Below are positions 1-6,837 of a stretch of DNA of 21,875 bases, in pieces (the stretch's first letter is position 1; each line of letters opens with the position of its first letter). Below the pieces are notes generated by a model. That model was given only the letters and a program-made list of their open reading frames with translations, made no database searches and had not been told where the DNA came from. A program made the translations under genes and the position numbers. Where the stretch lies: positions 1 to 21,875 of the forward strand of contig DHFP01000069.1 in assembly GCA_002402315.1 (NCBI GenBank), written 5' to 3'. This stretch comes from Clostridiales bacterium UBA4821. GTDB lineage: Bacteria; Bacillota; Clostridia; Acetivibrionales; UBA4821.

Positions 1-87
1 ATAGGAATAGAGTTGAACCCTGATTATTGTAAACTGGCAGTTGAGCGCATAAGCAAAGTACCATTGCCAATGAATATAGGAGAGTAA
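1..87 (+). CDS. DNA methyltransferase, C-terminal end (partial)
   Basis: Frame 1 is open from the window edge to the TAA at 85-87 and gives 28 residues. They include GIELNPDYCKLAVERI, the pattern found near the C-terminus of N4-cytosine/N6-adenine DNA methyltransferases (typically GIELNPEY...A..RI), where it forms part of the cofactor-binding fold. Only this tail is in the window, so target base and sequence specificity cannot be judged. The next gene starts two bases after the stop, and its ribosome binding site lies inside this gene's end. Phages often carry solitary methyltransferases that protect against host restriction; that role is inference here. Confidence 0.6.
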   Translation: MGIELNPDYCKLAVERISKVPLPMNIGE

Positions 88-89
88 AA

Positions 90-686
90 ATGAGAAAAGA
101 ACATATCAAGGAAGTCAAGGAGGTCGATTATTTCTGTGATAGGTGCGGGCATCCTATTGTATCTAATGACTATAAAATTTGTTGTATGTGCAATAAGGAA
201 ATATGTACTGAGTGTCGAGTTTTATTCGATTGGGTGTGCGACTTAGATAAACCTAACTTCCAATCAGAACGGCCAACTGTTATGTGTGAAGAATGCTGGG
301 ATTTAGGCAGAGACTGTAGAGACCAGATTATGTGCATAAGGGGTAAGGCGCAGGAAGATGAGAATAATCTCAGAACTGAATGGAAGAATACCTGCAAAGA
401 ATATGACCAAGATAAAAGCATGATTAGAAAACTCACTCAGCCTGAAGTTACTTTATCGCAAGTTATCGGAGAACCTATAACATGTGAAAATGAAAACATT
501 ATTCTTACGGCCCGTGGGGAAAGAATAATACGTACCAATTTTGAGGAGCTACAACAACAAGACCCTAATGGAGCCCGATGTCTGTTAAACGAAGGACTTA
601 GGAGCTATTACAACCTACTCAATAAACGGCAGATGGAACTTGAGCTTAACTATATCAAAAGGAGAATAAATAAGTGTATAAAATAG
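90..686 (+). CDS. zinc-finger protein with FYVE-like CxxC spacing
   Basis: A 198-residue protein; ATG start with GGAGAG at 79-84. The N-terminal 70 residues hold four CxxC pairs at C16/C19, C31/C34, C39/C42 and C66/C69. Four CxxC pairs with exactly four residues between the second and third is the spacing of FYVE/RING-type cross-brace zinc fingers, so two bound zincs are likely. C32 and C50 are extra. The rest is charged and probably helical, with many Glu, Lys, Arg and Gln residues, and no membrane segment. I do not recognise a specific family. A nucleic-acid or protein-binding role in the early region is inference. It overlaps the next small gene by 13 bases. Confidence 0.75.
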   Translation: MRKEHIKEVKEVDYFCDRCGHPIVSNDYKICCMCNKEICTECRVLFDWVCDLDKPNFQSERPTVMCEECWDLGRDCRDQIMCIRGKAQEDENNLRTEWKNTCKEYDQDKSMIRKLTQPEVTLSQVIGEPITCENENIILTARGERIIRTNFEELQQQDPNGARCLLNEGLRSYYNLLNKRQMELELNYIKRRINKCIK

Positions 687-838
687 GAACAAAAGTAATA
701 GCGAGAAACCCCCTTTCTACTATCCCCTCAGATAATGAGGGATATATAGTCGGGCGAGAAATTATTTATCACGTTAAGTTTAAGAATGGGTTAGTATTTA
801 AAATTAATTCTGACAAAATTAAAGTAGCTGAAGAATAG
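674..838 (+). CDS. small hypothetical protein, possibly SH3-like
   Basis: A 54-residue ORF with a GTG start, overlapping the end of the preceding gene in another frame. The SD AGGAGA lies at 660-665, eight bases before the GTG. The sequence begins VYKIGTKVIARNPLSTIPSD and continues with alternating hydrophobic and polar residues (EGYIVGREIIYHVKFKNGLV), which suggests a small beta-barrel such as the SH3-like or KOW-like folds common in phage mini-proteins. The family is not recognised and the fold is inference. The next gene's SD (AAGGAG) follows directly after the stop, so the gap is fully used by this reading. Confidence 0.6.
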   Translation: MYKIGTKVIARNPLSTIPSDNEGYIVGREIIYHVKFKNGLVFKINSDKIKVAEE

Positions 839-853
839 AAAAGGAGTGAATAA

Positions 854-1138
854 ATGTTAAAAGTAATTATAGTAGATGATGGGGGATATCCTGAACCATG
901 TTATGGCTGCCCTGGCAAGGAAGGATGCGATAACAAGGAAGATAAAGAACGGTGCATAAAATTAAGAGTTTATGAAGGGCAGGAGGAACTACTATCTAAA
1001 GGTAAGACCCTTAGATGGATAGACGATATGTTATATCAATGGATTACTCAAGTGAATGAGAAACCAATCTGTATAGTTACTACTCTAACACAAAACGGTA
1101 AAACATTCTCTGAATTTATACAGGAGAGGATAAAATGA
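854..1138 (+). CDS. hypothetical protein with four-cysteine cluster
   Basis: A 94-residue protein; ATG start with AAGGAGTG at 841-848. Near the N-terminus there are four cysteines at 16, 19, 25 and 34 (PCYGCPGKEGC, then C34), a spacing that could bind zinc or an iron-sulphur cluster. The C-terminal half looks alpha/beta (KPICIVTTLTQNGKTFSEFI). It overlaps the next gene through ATGA. No family is recognised. Similar short cysteine-rich proteins recur through the window at 1135, 11729, 12854 and 16671. Confidence 0.65.
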   Translation: MLKVIIVDDGGYPEPCYGCPGKEGCDNKEDKERCIKLRVYEGQEELLSKGKTLRWIDDMLYQWITQVNEKPICIVTTLTQNGKTFSEFIQERIK

Positions 1139-1323
1139 TTGATAAAGAGACGGATATTCAATGTCCGTTCTGCCAAGAAAATGGGTTTGACCTTATGGGC
1201 TTAAAAGAACATCTATTAACAGATTGTGAGGCATTTAAGAGGACTATGAGCATTGAAGAAGAAATTGAAATATGGGACATGGAAAGGGAATTGGAAAAGA
1301 AATGTAGGGAGAATATAAAATGA
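1135..1323 (+). CDS. small C2HC zinc-finger protein
   Basis: A 62-residue protein whose ATG overlaps the upstream TGA (ATGA). The SD AGGAGAGG lies inside the upstream gene at about 1122-1129. It has C10-x2-C13, then H26 and C31 (CPFCQENGFDLMGLKEHLLTDC), a classic single C2HC/C2H2-like zinc-finger layout. A short acidic and basic helix follows. Such mini-fingers in phages usually bind nucleic acid or host proteins; the role here is not known. It overlaps the following gene by four bases. Confidence 0.65.
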   Translation: MIDKETDIQCPFCQENGFDLMGLKEHLLTDCEAFKRTMSIEEEIEIWDMERELEKKCRENIK

Positions 1324-1640
1324 CAAACAATAAAATAGCAAAGGCATTGGGATTTACAGAGACCGAAAGTTGCTGGGTAGAATATCCGTCAGGAATAGAG
1401 GTAACTAAGTTACCAGACTTTATGCACTCTATGGATGTATGTATCCAGTACATAGTGCCGCGAATTAAAGATCATTGGGCAGTAGGCAATACCCGTTGCG
1501 GAAAACATAAATTTATTTGTGTTATAGGTGTACCTGACTTAGACCCATTTATTTCAGAATTTGGCAAGACAATACCTGAAGCCTTTTGCAAGGCTGCCTA
1601 TAAATATTTGGAGGAAGATAATAAACAAACTATCCATTAA
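1320..1640 (+). CDS. phage ABA-sandwich-like (BC1872-type) protein
   Basis: A 106-residue protein; ATG overlaps the upstream stop (ATGA), with SD AGGGAGA about ten bases before it. It begins MTNNKIAKALGFTE and ends with IPEAFCKAAYKYLEE. The pattern of a short N-terminal alpha/beta part, a W/F-rich centre and a C-terminal helix of the form PEAxCxAAxxxL is what I know from the phage ABA-sandwich/BC1872 group of small proteins, common in phages of Gram-positive bacteria. Function is unknown. It ends 75 bases before the helicase gene, and that gap holds no further ORF. Confidence 0.55.
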   Translation: MTNNKIAKALGFTETESCWVEYPSGIEVTKLPDFMHSMDVCIQYIVPRIKDHWAVGNTRCGKHKFICVIGVPDLDPFISEFGKTIPEAFCKAAYKYLEEDNKQTIH

Positions 1641-1715
1641 TATAAAAAGAGTATCTTAAAATTAGTTGGCGCTAGAATTTATTATTGATTTATGTCAAGT
1701 ATAGGAGTTTAATTG

Positions 1716-3029
1716 ATGGGGAAAAATAGGCTGCCTCCGTATGAGTTAAATGCAGAAGAATCAGTATTGGGCTCACTTTTAATTGATAGCGATAGTATGT
1801 TATCTGTATCACAGTTGCTTGACCCCTCAGATTTCTTTAGTGAGCAAAACCAGTTACTTTTTAGGGCGTGTAAACAGTTATTTGGCAGAGGAGAGGCTAT
1901 TGACCAGATTACAGTGGCACGTGAACTTATAGATATGGGAAAATTAGACGATGCTGGTGGTGCTGCATACCTATCATACTTGATTGCCCATGTACCTACG
2001 TCTATCCACATCGAATACTATGGCAGGATAGTAAAACGTTTGGCTATAAGGCGCAGAATTATATCAATGGGCGGGCAAATATCCGAACTTGGTTTTGAAG
2101 AGCCTGATGTAGATAAATCCATGCAGACTGTAGGGCAGATGGTGCTTGATGTTCAAAAGACCCTTGCTGTCCCACAGTTAATTACCCCAAAAGAGATGGC
2201 GACTTTAGCTATGCAACATTATAGCGATGCTTCATCGGGTAAGCGTGTAGCTATCTCTACAGGCATAGAGGAGCTTGATATTTTATGTGGTGGTATGTTC
2301 CCAGGGGAATACTGGATATTGAGTGCAGCCACAGGTTTAGGTAAAACCAAATTGGCAGTTGATACAATAGCAGCCCGTCTATGTAAACACTTCAAGGTGC
2401 TTTATGTGGGATTAGAGATGACCCCGATGCAGATTATGGATAGACGTGTAGCTTCAGTAACACAACGCTCAATGTCCACAATCCGTAGAGGTAATTATTC
2501 CGATGAACTGGGTAAAGAGGTTTATAACGCTGTGGGTGAATTTGCAGAGCAAAATCTCTACTTCTATAGTTTAGGCACAGGCACAAATCCACAGAATATT
2601 ACAACAGATTCAGTGTATGCCGTTTCAAGTTATATGAAGTTGTCGTATGGATTAGACTTGGTTATAATAGATTATATAGGCTTGCTAGATGATAACTTTG
2701 GTAGTAGCTCATATGAAAGGGTTAGTTATATTTCGAGGAAATTAAAGCTGATGGCCATTACATTGGGTGTGCCATTTTTAGTTATTTGCCAGTTGAACAG
2801 GGAGATATTTATGAGAAAAGACCCAAGACCGCAGCTTTCAGATTTAAGGGACAGTGGCAGGATTGAGCAGGATGCCGACGTGGTTATGTTCTTGCACAGG
2901 GATTCATTTTTCAGGGATGATGCTGACCCCAATAAAGCGGAACTGATAGTAAGAAAGGCACGACAGGGAGATGAGCAGAACTTTAAGGTAGATTTAACAT
3001 GGGATGATAAACGCAAGCAATACGTTTAG
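1716..3029 (+). CDS. dnaB: DnaB-type replicative DNA helicase
   Basis: A 437-residue protein with the DnaB two-domain layout. The N-terminal helical domain (LPPYELNAEESVLGSLL near residues 5-20) is followed by the RecA-like domain with Walker A ATGLGKT (about 205-211), Walker B LVIIDY (about 316-321), QLNRE, and the C-terminal SDLRDSGRIEQDADVV motif carrying the arginine-finger region. Walker A differs from the usual GRPSMGKT but keeps the GKT core. It unwinds the replication fork as a hexameric ring and, with the SSB downstream, forms a replication module. No primase or loader is visible in the window. A TTG lies one codon upstream at 1713; I prefer the ATG at 1716, eight bases after AGGAG (1703-1707). 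Confidence 0.92.
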   Translation: MGKNRLPPYELNAEESVLGSLLIDSDSMLSVSQLLDPSDFFSEQNQLLFRACKQLFGRGEAIDQITVARELIDMGKLDDAGGAAYLSYLIAHVPTSIHIEYYGRIVKRLAIRRRIISMGGQISELGFEEPDVDKSMQTVGQMVLDVQKTLAVPQLITPKEMATLAMQHYSDASSGKRVAISTGIEELDILCGGMFPGEYWILSAATGLGKTKLAVDTIAARLCKHFKVLYVGLEMTPMQIMDRRVASVTQRSMSTIRRGNYSDELGKEVYNAVGEFAEQNLYFYSLGTGTNPQNITTDSVYAVSSYMKLSYGLDLVIIDYIGLLDDNFGSSSYERVSYISRKLKLMAITLGVPFLVICQLNREIFMRKDPRPQLSDLRDSGRIEQDADVVMFLHRDSFFRDDADPNKAELIVRKARQGDEQNFKVDLTWDDKRKQYV

Positions 3030-3180
3030 AGTTTACCCAATTAAAGGCAATCAATGCTTTTGGGTTGCTGAGATAGAAAATAAGATTGAAATAGGATGGT
3101 GCAAACGAACTGAGATAAATAGAATCTATGAGAGTTTTAATAGGAAGTATAAATTAGAATATAAATTAGAGAAATTATAG
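3004..3180 (+). CDS. small hypothetical protein overlapping dnaB
   Basis: A 58-residue ORF starting with ATG inside the last codons of dnaB in another frame (26-base overlap) and filling nearly all of the gap to ssb. It reads MINASNTFRVYPIKGNQCFW and continues with VAEIENKIEIGW and a basic C-terminal helix. The SD is weak, so translation would rely on coupling to dnaB termination. The hydrophobic and polar alternation looks like a small beta-rich phage protein. No family is recognised. It is kept because it exactly fills the gap and its tail supplies the GGAG that precedes ssb. Confidence 0.45.
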   Translation: MINASNTFRVYPIKGNQCFWVAEIENKIEIGWCKRTEINRIYESFNRKYKLEYKLEKL

Positions 3181-3193
3181 GAGATTTAAATTC

Positions 3194-3607
3194 ATGCCAA
3201 GTTTTAATACAATTACGATAGTAGGGAACTGCGGGAATGACCCCGAAATGCGCTATACACCTTCAGGGAAGCCAGTAACACAAATCAACGTGGCAGTAGA
3301 TAATGGCAGATATGTGAATGAAGAGTGGAAAGAGGACACCCTGTGGTTTAGGGTAAGCTGTTTTGGGAAGTTAGCCGAGAATGTCAATAGTAGAGTAATT
3401 AAGGGCGAACCTGTAATGTGCATAGGTAAATTAAACTTGCGCAGGGGGACTGATAATAAAGGTGAGCAAAGATATTCACTTGAAATCTTAGCTAATAAAG
3501 TCTTAAATTTTCGGAAATTAGCTAAAACAGAGGCAAAACCTGAAATTGATAATGATTCCGATATACCAATTGACACCGAAGTTGAGCCAGAGGAGTTGCC
3601 GTTTTAA
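3194..3607 (+). CDS. ssb: single-stranded DNA-binding protein
   Basis: A 137-residue SSB. Residues 1-105 form the OB-fold: MPSFNTITIVGNCGNDPEMR, then TPSGKPVTQINVAVD and a WFRVSCFGKLAE strand. An acidic linker ends in EVEPEELPF, the bacterial-type C-terminal tip that recruits partners such as helicases, nucleases and primases. The tip differs from DDDIPF but keeps acidic residues followed by PF. The start is ATG at 3194 with AGGAG at about 3179-3183. It lies between the helicase and a nuclease and is probably co-transcribed with both. Confidence 0.93.
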   Translation: MPSFNTITIVGNCGNDPEMRYTPSGKPVTQINVAVDNGRYVNEEWKEDTLWFRVSCFGKLAENVNSRVIKGEPVMCIGKLNLRRGTDNKGEQRYSLEILANKVLNFRKLAKTEAKPEIDNDSDIPIDTEVEPEELPF

Positions 3608-3916
3608 ATGACTGAGAACGATTTACTTCTCCAAATAATTGACTTAGCCCATATATACGGATGGCAAGTTGTCCACTTCCGTCCTGCTTTAACTTCTAAA
3701 GGATGGCGTACACCTGTACAGGCAGATGGTAAGGGATTCCCCGATTTAATCATGCTTAATGGTAAGGAAATGATTGTAGCTGAAGTAAAGTCTGATAAAG
3801 GGAAGGTTAGCTTAGAGCAGGATACTTGGTTAGATGCCTTTCGGGAAGTGGGTGCTGAAACCTTTGTTTGGAGACCTAAAGATTGGGAGGCGATACAAGA
3901 AAGGCTAACAAAATAG
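3608..3916 (+). CDS. VRR-NUC family nuclease
   Basis: A 102-residue stand-alone PDDEXK-fold nuclease of the VRR-NUC type. The core is GKGFPDLIML (about residues 42-51) followed by MIVAEVKSDKG (about 55-65), giving the D...ExK catalytic set, then SLEQDTWLDAFREVGAETFVWRP, typical of the family (eQ..wl..l...G.....v.rp). Phage VRR-NUC proteins of this size act on branched DNA or as accessory nucleases in replication and recombination. The ATG follows directly after the ssb stop (TAAATG), so translation is coupled. Substrate preference cannot be told from sequence. Confidence 0.85.
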   Translation: MTENDLLLQIIDLAHIYGWQVVHFRPALTSKGWRTPVQADGKGFPDLIMLNGKEMIVAEVKSDKGKVSLEQDTWLDAFREVGAETFVWRPKDWEAIQERLTK

Positions 3917-3984
3917 CGTCAGAATGGCTCAAGGGGTGCCATAATAGAGTGTTTTAGTGAAATACTATATAGAGAGAATAAAAA

Positions 3985-3998
3985 GCCTAATTTTAGGC
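3985..3998. repeat. perfect short inverted repeat
   Basis: GCCTAA-TT-TTAGGC is a perfect 6-bp inverted repeat in the 162-base gap between the VRR-NUC gene and the next gene. No T-run follows on the + strand. On the minus strand the AAAA at 3981-3984 would read as a short U-tract, but no minus-strand gene is near. It could be an operator half-site pair or a weak processing hairpin. The rest of the gap has no convincing ORF. Confidence 0.35.
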
Positions 3999-4078
3999 AA
4001 ATAGATGGTAACATGTTAAAAAGAATAATAAATGGAGTTTTAAATACTGAGGTTAAGTAAATCTATGGAGGGGCTAAA

Positions 4079-4402
4079 TTGAGCGATGAATATCCACGAG
4101 ATGACGAATTAAACAAGATCGAGAACTGGAACTGGGAAGCAGGATTTAAATCTCTGATTGAATTCATCCAGAACTTATGGTGGCAACCAGATTGGGGATT
4201 TAATCTCCGTGAAGGGAGAGATCATATCTTTCGCAAAAAGTGTATGAAGTTAGAACTGCACACAGGCGGTTGGTCGGGGAATGAAGATATTATTAATTCA
4301 CTGAAGCGTAATTATATGTTTTGGTCAATGTGTTGGAGAAAGTCTATGGCCGGTGGGCATTACGGGTTTGAAATAAGTATGGATTTATGGGATAAGAGAT
4401 GA
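4079..4402 (+). CDS. phage-type hypothetical protein
   Basis: A 107-residue protein starting with TTG, supported by GGAGGGG at 4067-4073 five bases upstream. It is rich in Trp and aromatic residues (WNWEAGFKSL, NLWWQPDWGF) and contains LHTGGWSGNEDIINSLKRN followed by FW...W and GGHYGFEI. I recognise this stretch from small phage proteins of unknown function that often sit in early regions. No catalytic motif is evident. A 162-base gap upstream makes it the likely start of a sub-operon. Confidence 0.65.
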   Translation: MSDEYPRDDELNKIENWNWEAGFKSLIEFIQNLWWQPDWGFNLREGRDHIFRKKCMKLELHTGGWSGNEDIINSLKRNYMFWSMCWRKSMAGGHYGFEISMDLWDKR

Positions 4403-4426
4403 AATATAGTGTTGAAAGGAGAGTAA

Positions 4427-4615
4427 ATGAAAGTAAGCCATTTTAAAGATAAGGTTTTTATCGAATGTGATAATGGGGACATTTTTAACATCACTGTCCT
4501 CTATGATGATTTGGTTATGCAAAAATCGGTGGGAGAACGTGTTAAAGCAATACATCCCCAAAGACTACAGAATCACGAAGATAGACGAGAGTCGCCTAAG
4601 GTTTTGAGGGATTAA
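4427..4615 (+). CDS. small hypothetical protein
   Basis: A 62-residue protein with a good SD (AAGGAGAG about 4417-4424) before the ATG. The N-terminal half alternates hydrophobic and charged residues (KVFIECDNGDIFNITVLYDD) and looks beta-rich; the C-terminal 20 residues are basic and probably disordered. No family is recognised. It sits in a run of short genes between the nuclease and the XRE regulator. Confidence 0.5.
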   Translation: MKVSHFKDKVFIECDNGDIFNITVLYDDLVMQKSVGERVKAIHPQRLQNHEDRRESPKVLRD

Positions 4616-4624
4616 AAGAAGTGA

Positions 4625-4837
4625 GTGGTTATCTTGGATAGTGATAGTTTTAGAGTTTGGCTTGAAAGCCAAGATTGGTTTAATTATTTTAACTGGCTAT
4701 TTTCTCAGCCATCTGATGAATACTTATCAGCCTTTTTCTTAATAGGGCTTGTACTTGCAGTTGGTTTAATTATAGTAGTCGTAGCATTATTAAATGGAGG
4801 AAAAAAGAATGAAAAGAGTAACCGAAGGAACTATTGA
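4625..4837 (+). CDS. small single-pass membrane protein
   Basis: A 70-residue protein, GTG start (another possible start is the TTG at 4634; neither has a strong SD). The N-terminal 30 residues are aromatic and acidic (WLESQDWFNYFNWLFSQ). One clear membrane helix follows (FFLIGLVLAVGLIIVVVALL, about residues 37-56) and then a basic, Asn-rich tail, so the C-terminus is probably cytoplasmic. It overlaps the next gene, whose SD is inside its 3' end. Function unknown. Confidence 0.55.
   Translation: MVILDSDSFRVWLESQDWFNYFNWLFSQPSDEYLSAFFLIGLVLAVGLIIVVVALLNGGKKNEKSNRRNY
4796..4800 (+). promoter_or_regulatory. ribosome binding site fixing the start at 4809
   Basis: GGAGG at 4796-4800 lies eight bases before the ATG at 4809. 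An in-frame ATG at 4794 would overlap this SD and have none of its own, so the shorter product is preferred. Confidence 0.6.
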
Positions 4838-4982
4838 AAATGTACGAATCACATCAAGGCTCGTGAATATGTGTACTTATCTGTATGATAAAAATGACTC
4901 ATGGTATCTCGTTGATAAAGAGCCTCCCTTTAAGCCCTACTATTCATGTAAACCTAATGGGGAGGTGTTATTAGTTGAGTAA
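4809..4982 (+). CDS. small hypothetical protein
   Basis: A 57-residue protein (62 if the ATG at 4794 were used). It starts MKRVTEGTIENVRITSRLVN and continues with aromatic strands (CTYLYDKNDSWYLVDKEPPF), suggesting a small beta-rich fold. It overlaps the upstream membrane-protein gene by 29 bases and the downstream gene by 8 bases. No family is recognised. Confidence 0.5.
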   Translation: MKRVTEGTIENVRITSRLVNMCTYLYDKNDSWYLVDKEPPFKPYYSCKPNGEVLLVE

Positions 4983-5385
4983 GTTAGGGCAGTGGCGATT
5001 TTCAGGTGAGGGTAGGGTTATTGCGGTATCAAGTGGAGTGGTGGCAGTAGAAAGTAAAGACCATGAACAGGTTGCGGACTTTTCGCTGCGCTTTTCATGG
5101 TTATATGAACAGGCACGTAAAAATCCCAATTTAACTGAATATCAAATGGAGAAGTGGTCTCCTATGACATTAAAGAAATCGTGTAAGCTAAATAAACTTG
5201 AGAAGTTAGGACAAATGGAACATATTATACGTTCAATAGATTTAAATGTTGATGAGAAAAGACTTTACCCTGTAAATCCTAAAAATGGGCGTATGCTACT
5301 TCATTCACAGTACAAATCAATGCCTTTGGATATTTCAGTTGTTATGACTAAGGGCGAGGGCGAAGAAGATGAAGATGAGGAATAG
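4975..5385 (+). CDS. hypothetical protein with acidic tail
   Basis: A 136-residue protein, TTG start with GGAGG at 4961-4965, overlapping the upstream gene by eight bases. It has a beta-like N-terminus (WRFSGEGRVIAVSSGVVAVE), a helical, basic middle and a highly acidic last ten residues (EGEEDEDEE). A strongly acidic tail in a small phage protein can be a DNA mimic or a flexible interaction tail, but nothing more specific can be argued. No family is recognised. It is the last gene of the tight run before the XRE regulator. Confidence 0.55.
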   Translation: MSKLGQWRFSGEGRVIAVSSGVVAVESKDHEQVADFSLRFSWLYEQARKNPNLTEYQMEKWSPMTLKKSCKLNKLEKLGQMEHIIRSIDLNVDEKRLYPVNPKNGRMLLHSQYKSMPLDISVVMTKGEGEEDEDEE

Positions 5386-5429
5386 GAGTAATTTGCCATA
5401 TCTTCTATAATTTGTTAATCTAATTAATT

Positions 5430-5621
5430 ATGGAAGGTAAAGATATTCGTCAACTAAGGCTTTCTATGAACTTATCGCAGGCTAAATTCGGTAAGTTAGT
5501 TGGTGTTACAGGTACTTCTGTTTATAAGTGGGAATTTGGTAGGGCTAAACCCCACCATGTATTTGCCGACAAAATACAAGAACTTATAGATAAAAATAGT
5601 ATGAGTAAAACGGCAGAATAG
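5430..5621 (+). CDS. XRE-family helix-turn-helix regulator
   Basis: A 63-residue protein consisting almost only of an XRE/Cro-type HTH. Helices 2-3 read LSQAKFGKLVGVTGTSVYKW, followed by FGRAKPHHV and a C-terminal helix. It probably represses or activates by binding an operator, possibly the nested inverted repeat just downstream. No SD is visible before the ATG. A TATAAT at 5406-5411 lies 18 bases upstream but has no good -35 at proper spacing, so a very short leader is possible and unproven. Confidence 0.8.
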   Translation: MEGKDIRQLRLSMNLSQAKFGKLVGVTGTSVYKWEFGRAKPHHVFADKIQELIDKNSMSKTAE

Positions 5622-5660
5622 CCCCTAAATGGCTAAAAAACAGGCATTTGGTTGATTTAA

Positions 5661-5698
5661 GTAGTAAGTCATTGGTAATCCAATATAAGCTTTACTAC
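5661..5698. promoter_or_regulatory. nested inverted repeat (possible operator or RNA hairpin)
   Basis: The outer arms GTAGTAA (5661-5667) and TTACTAC (5692-5698) are perfectly complementary and enclose an inner hairpin ATTGG-TAAT-CCAAT (5671-5684). It lies in the 113-base gap between the XRE gene and the TSCPD gene. No T-run follows, so it is not a standard terminator. An operator for the adjacent HTH protein or a leader RNA structure are both possible. The rest of the gap has no ORF. Confidence 0.4.
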
Positions 5699-5734
5699 CG
5701 TTAAAATTGTTGAATAAAATACCAAGGAAAAGTA

Positions 5735-6073
5735 ATGGCTGATGTAAAGAAAAGACCCAAAATTTTAGAGGGTGAAACGCATAAAGTGGCAGTAGGTTGT
5801 GGTACTCTGTATGTTAGTGTAAATAAAGATCAGGATGGCGTGTTTGAAGTGTTTGCAAAACTGGGGAAAAGTGGTGGTTGTGCAGCCTGTTTTACAGAAG
5901 CATTAACACGGGCTATTTCGTTAGGGTTGAGAGGTGGTGTTGAACTAAAAGAATATGTCAAGGATTTGTCGGGGATACATTGTAGTAATCCTACCTTTGA
6001 CGATGGCGAAAAAATTATATCATGTCCCGATGCTATTTCAAGGGTGATGAGTAATTATATCAGGAAAGATTAA
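5735..6073 (+). CDS. stand-alone TSCPD-domain protein
   Basis: A 112-residue protein matching the TSCPD domain, otherwise found at the C-terminus of class II (NrdJ) ribonucleotide reductases. Visible features: GCGTLYVSVNKDQDG, FEVFAKLGKSGGCAAC, a helix with EALTRAISLGLRGGVE, LSGIHC, and ISCPDAISRVMSNY near the end (SCPDAI corresponds to the family name motif). The Cys residues may bind metal. ATG start with AAGGA about 5724-5728. The whole reductase is not in the window. Stand-alone copies occur in phages and bacteria; a role in nucleotide metabolism is inference. The next gene starts two bases after its stop. Confidence 0.8.
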   Translation: MADVKKRPKILEGETHKVAVGCGTLYVSVNKDQDGVFEVFAKLGKSGGCAACFTEALTRAISLGLRGGVELKEYVKDLSGIHCSNPTFDDGEKIISCPDAISRVMSNYIRKD

Positions 6074-6075
6074 CT

Positions 6076-6834
6076 TTGTTAGATGTGTCTGTTAATATAG
6101 TATCATCTAATACACCTGAATTATTAAACAGGGCTGTTAGAAGCGTTTTAAGACAGAATAATTGTAATTTTGAAATAGTCATTGTTGATACCACAAAAGA
6201 TGGCATACATCGTGATTTTATAAGAAGTTTAAATGATGATTCGATCAGTTACTATCACGAACCACAAAAACATTTGGCGGATGCACGGAATATAGCTTTA
6301 GAAAATTCTGCAGGCAGGTATGTGGCGGTTTTAGATGGTGATGATGAATGGGTAGATAATGAAAAGTTATATAAGCAGTTTTGGTTGGCGGAGGTATTTA
6401 ATGTTGTTTTAGTGGGCACACAGATAAAGAGGGTTTACCCAGATGGTACAAGTGCAGAAGATAAATTTTGTCCTTTAAGTGATAAGGATATTCGGGGTAC
6501 AATGCTGATTGAAAATCCATTTTGCCATTCTGCTGTGCTGTACAGACGTGAATTAGCTTTAGAGACAGGCGGATATAAGCCCGTTAAAAATCTGTGGAAT
6601 ATCAATGACTATGAATTATGGATGCAGTTAGGGTTAAAGGGCGAGATGCGTAATTTGTCTGATGTAACTACGAAATACACAGTATGGCCTAATAAAATGG
6701 GGATAAAACATAGAGCTGAACTATACTGGAATGATTTTAAGACGGCCTGCAAATATAAAAATGCTTATCCTAATTTCAGTAGTGCAGTATCAAGATATGT
6801 GATAAAATATCCTCTAAGAAAAATTACAGGATAG
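6076..6834 (+). CDS. family 2 glycosyltransferase
   Basis: A 252-residue GT-A enzyme. It opens VSVNIVSSNTPELLNRAVRS, the usual GT2 first strand and helix, with FEIVIVDT next. The metal and nucleotide-sugar binding DxD is in VAVLDGDDEW (D87-D90), and the acceptor region includes NDYELWMQLGLKG. No membrane segments. TTG start; AGGAAAG lies about seven bases upstream. It transfers a sugar from an NDP-donor, probably in glycan assembly with the GT4 enzyme and the STT3 downstream. It is the first gene of the glycan island and is nearly joined to the TSCPD gene upstream and the membrane protein downstream. Donor and acceptor are unknown. Confidence 0.88.
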   Translation: MLDVSVNIVSSNTPELLNRAVRSVLRQNNCNFEIVIVDTTKDGIHRDFIRSLNDDSISYYHEPQKHLADARNIALENSAGRYVAVLDGDDEWVDNEKLYKQFWLAEVFNVVLVGTQIKRVYPDGTSAEDKFCPLSDKDIRGTMLIENPFCHSAVLYRRELALETGGYKPVKNLWNINDYELWMQLGLKGEMRNLSDVTTKYTVWPNKMGIKHRAELYWNDFKTACKYKNAYPNFSSAVSRYVIKYPLRKITG

Positions 6835-6837
6835 TTA

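Noticed and set aside
1709..2011. Minus-strand ORF of 100 codons within dnaB
   Set aside because: It lies opposite a clear helicase gene and its translation has no recognisable features; the same holds for minus-strand frames at 2726-3016 and 3253-3576.
3940..3998. Rho-independent terminator after the VRR-NUC gene
   Set aside because: Small hairpins exist (about 3949-3967 and 3985-3998) but are AT-rich and lack a following T-tract on the + strand.
4013..4060. 15-codon ORF in the gap after the nuclease gene
   Set aside because: Too short, no SD, no features.
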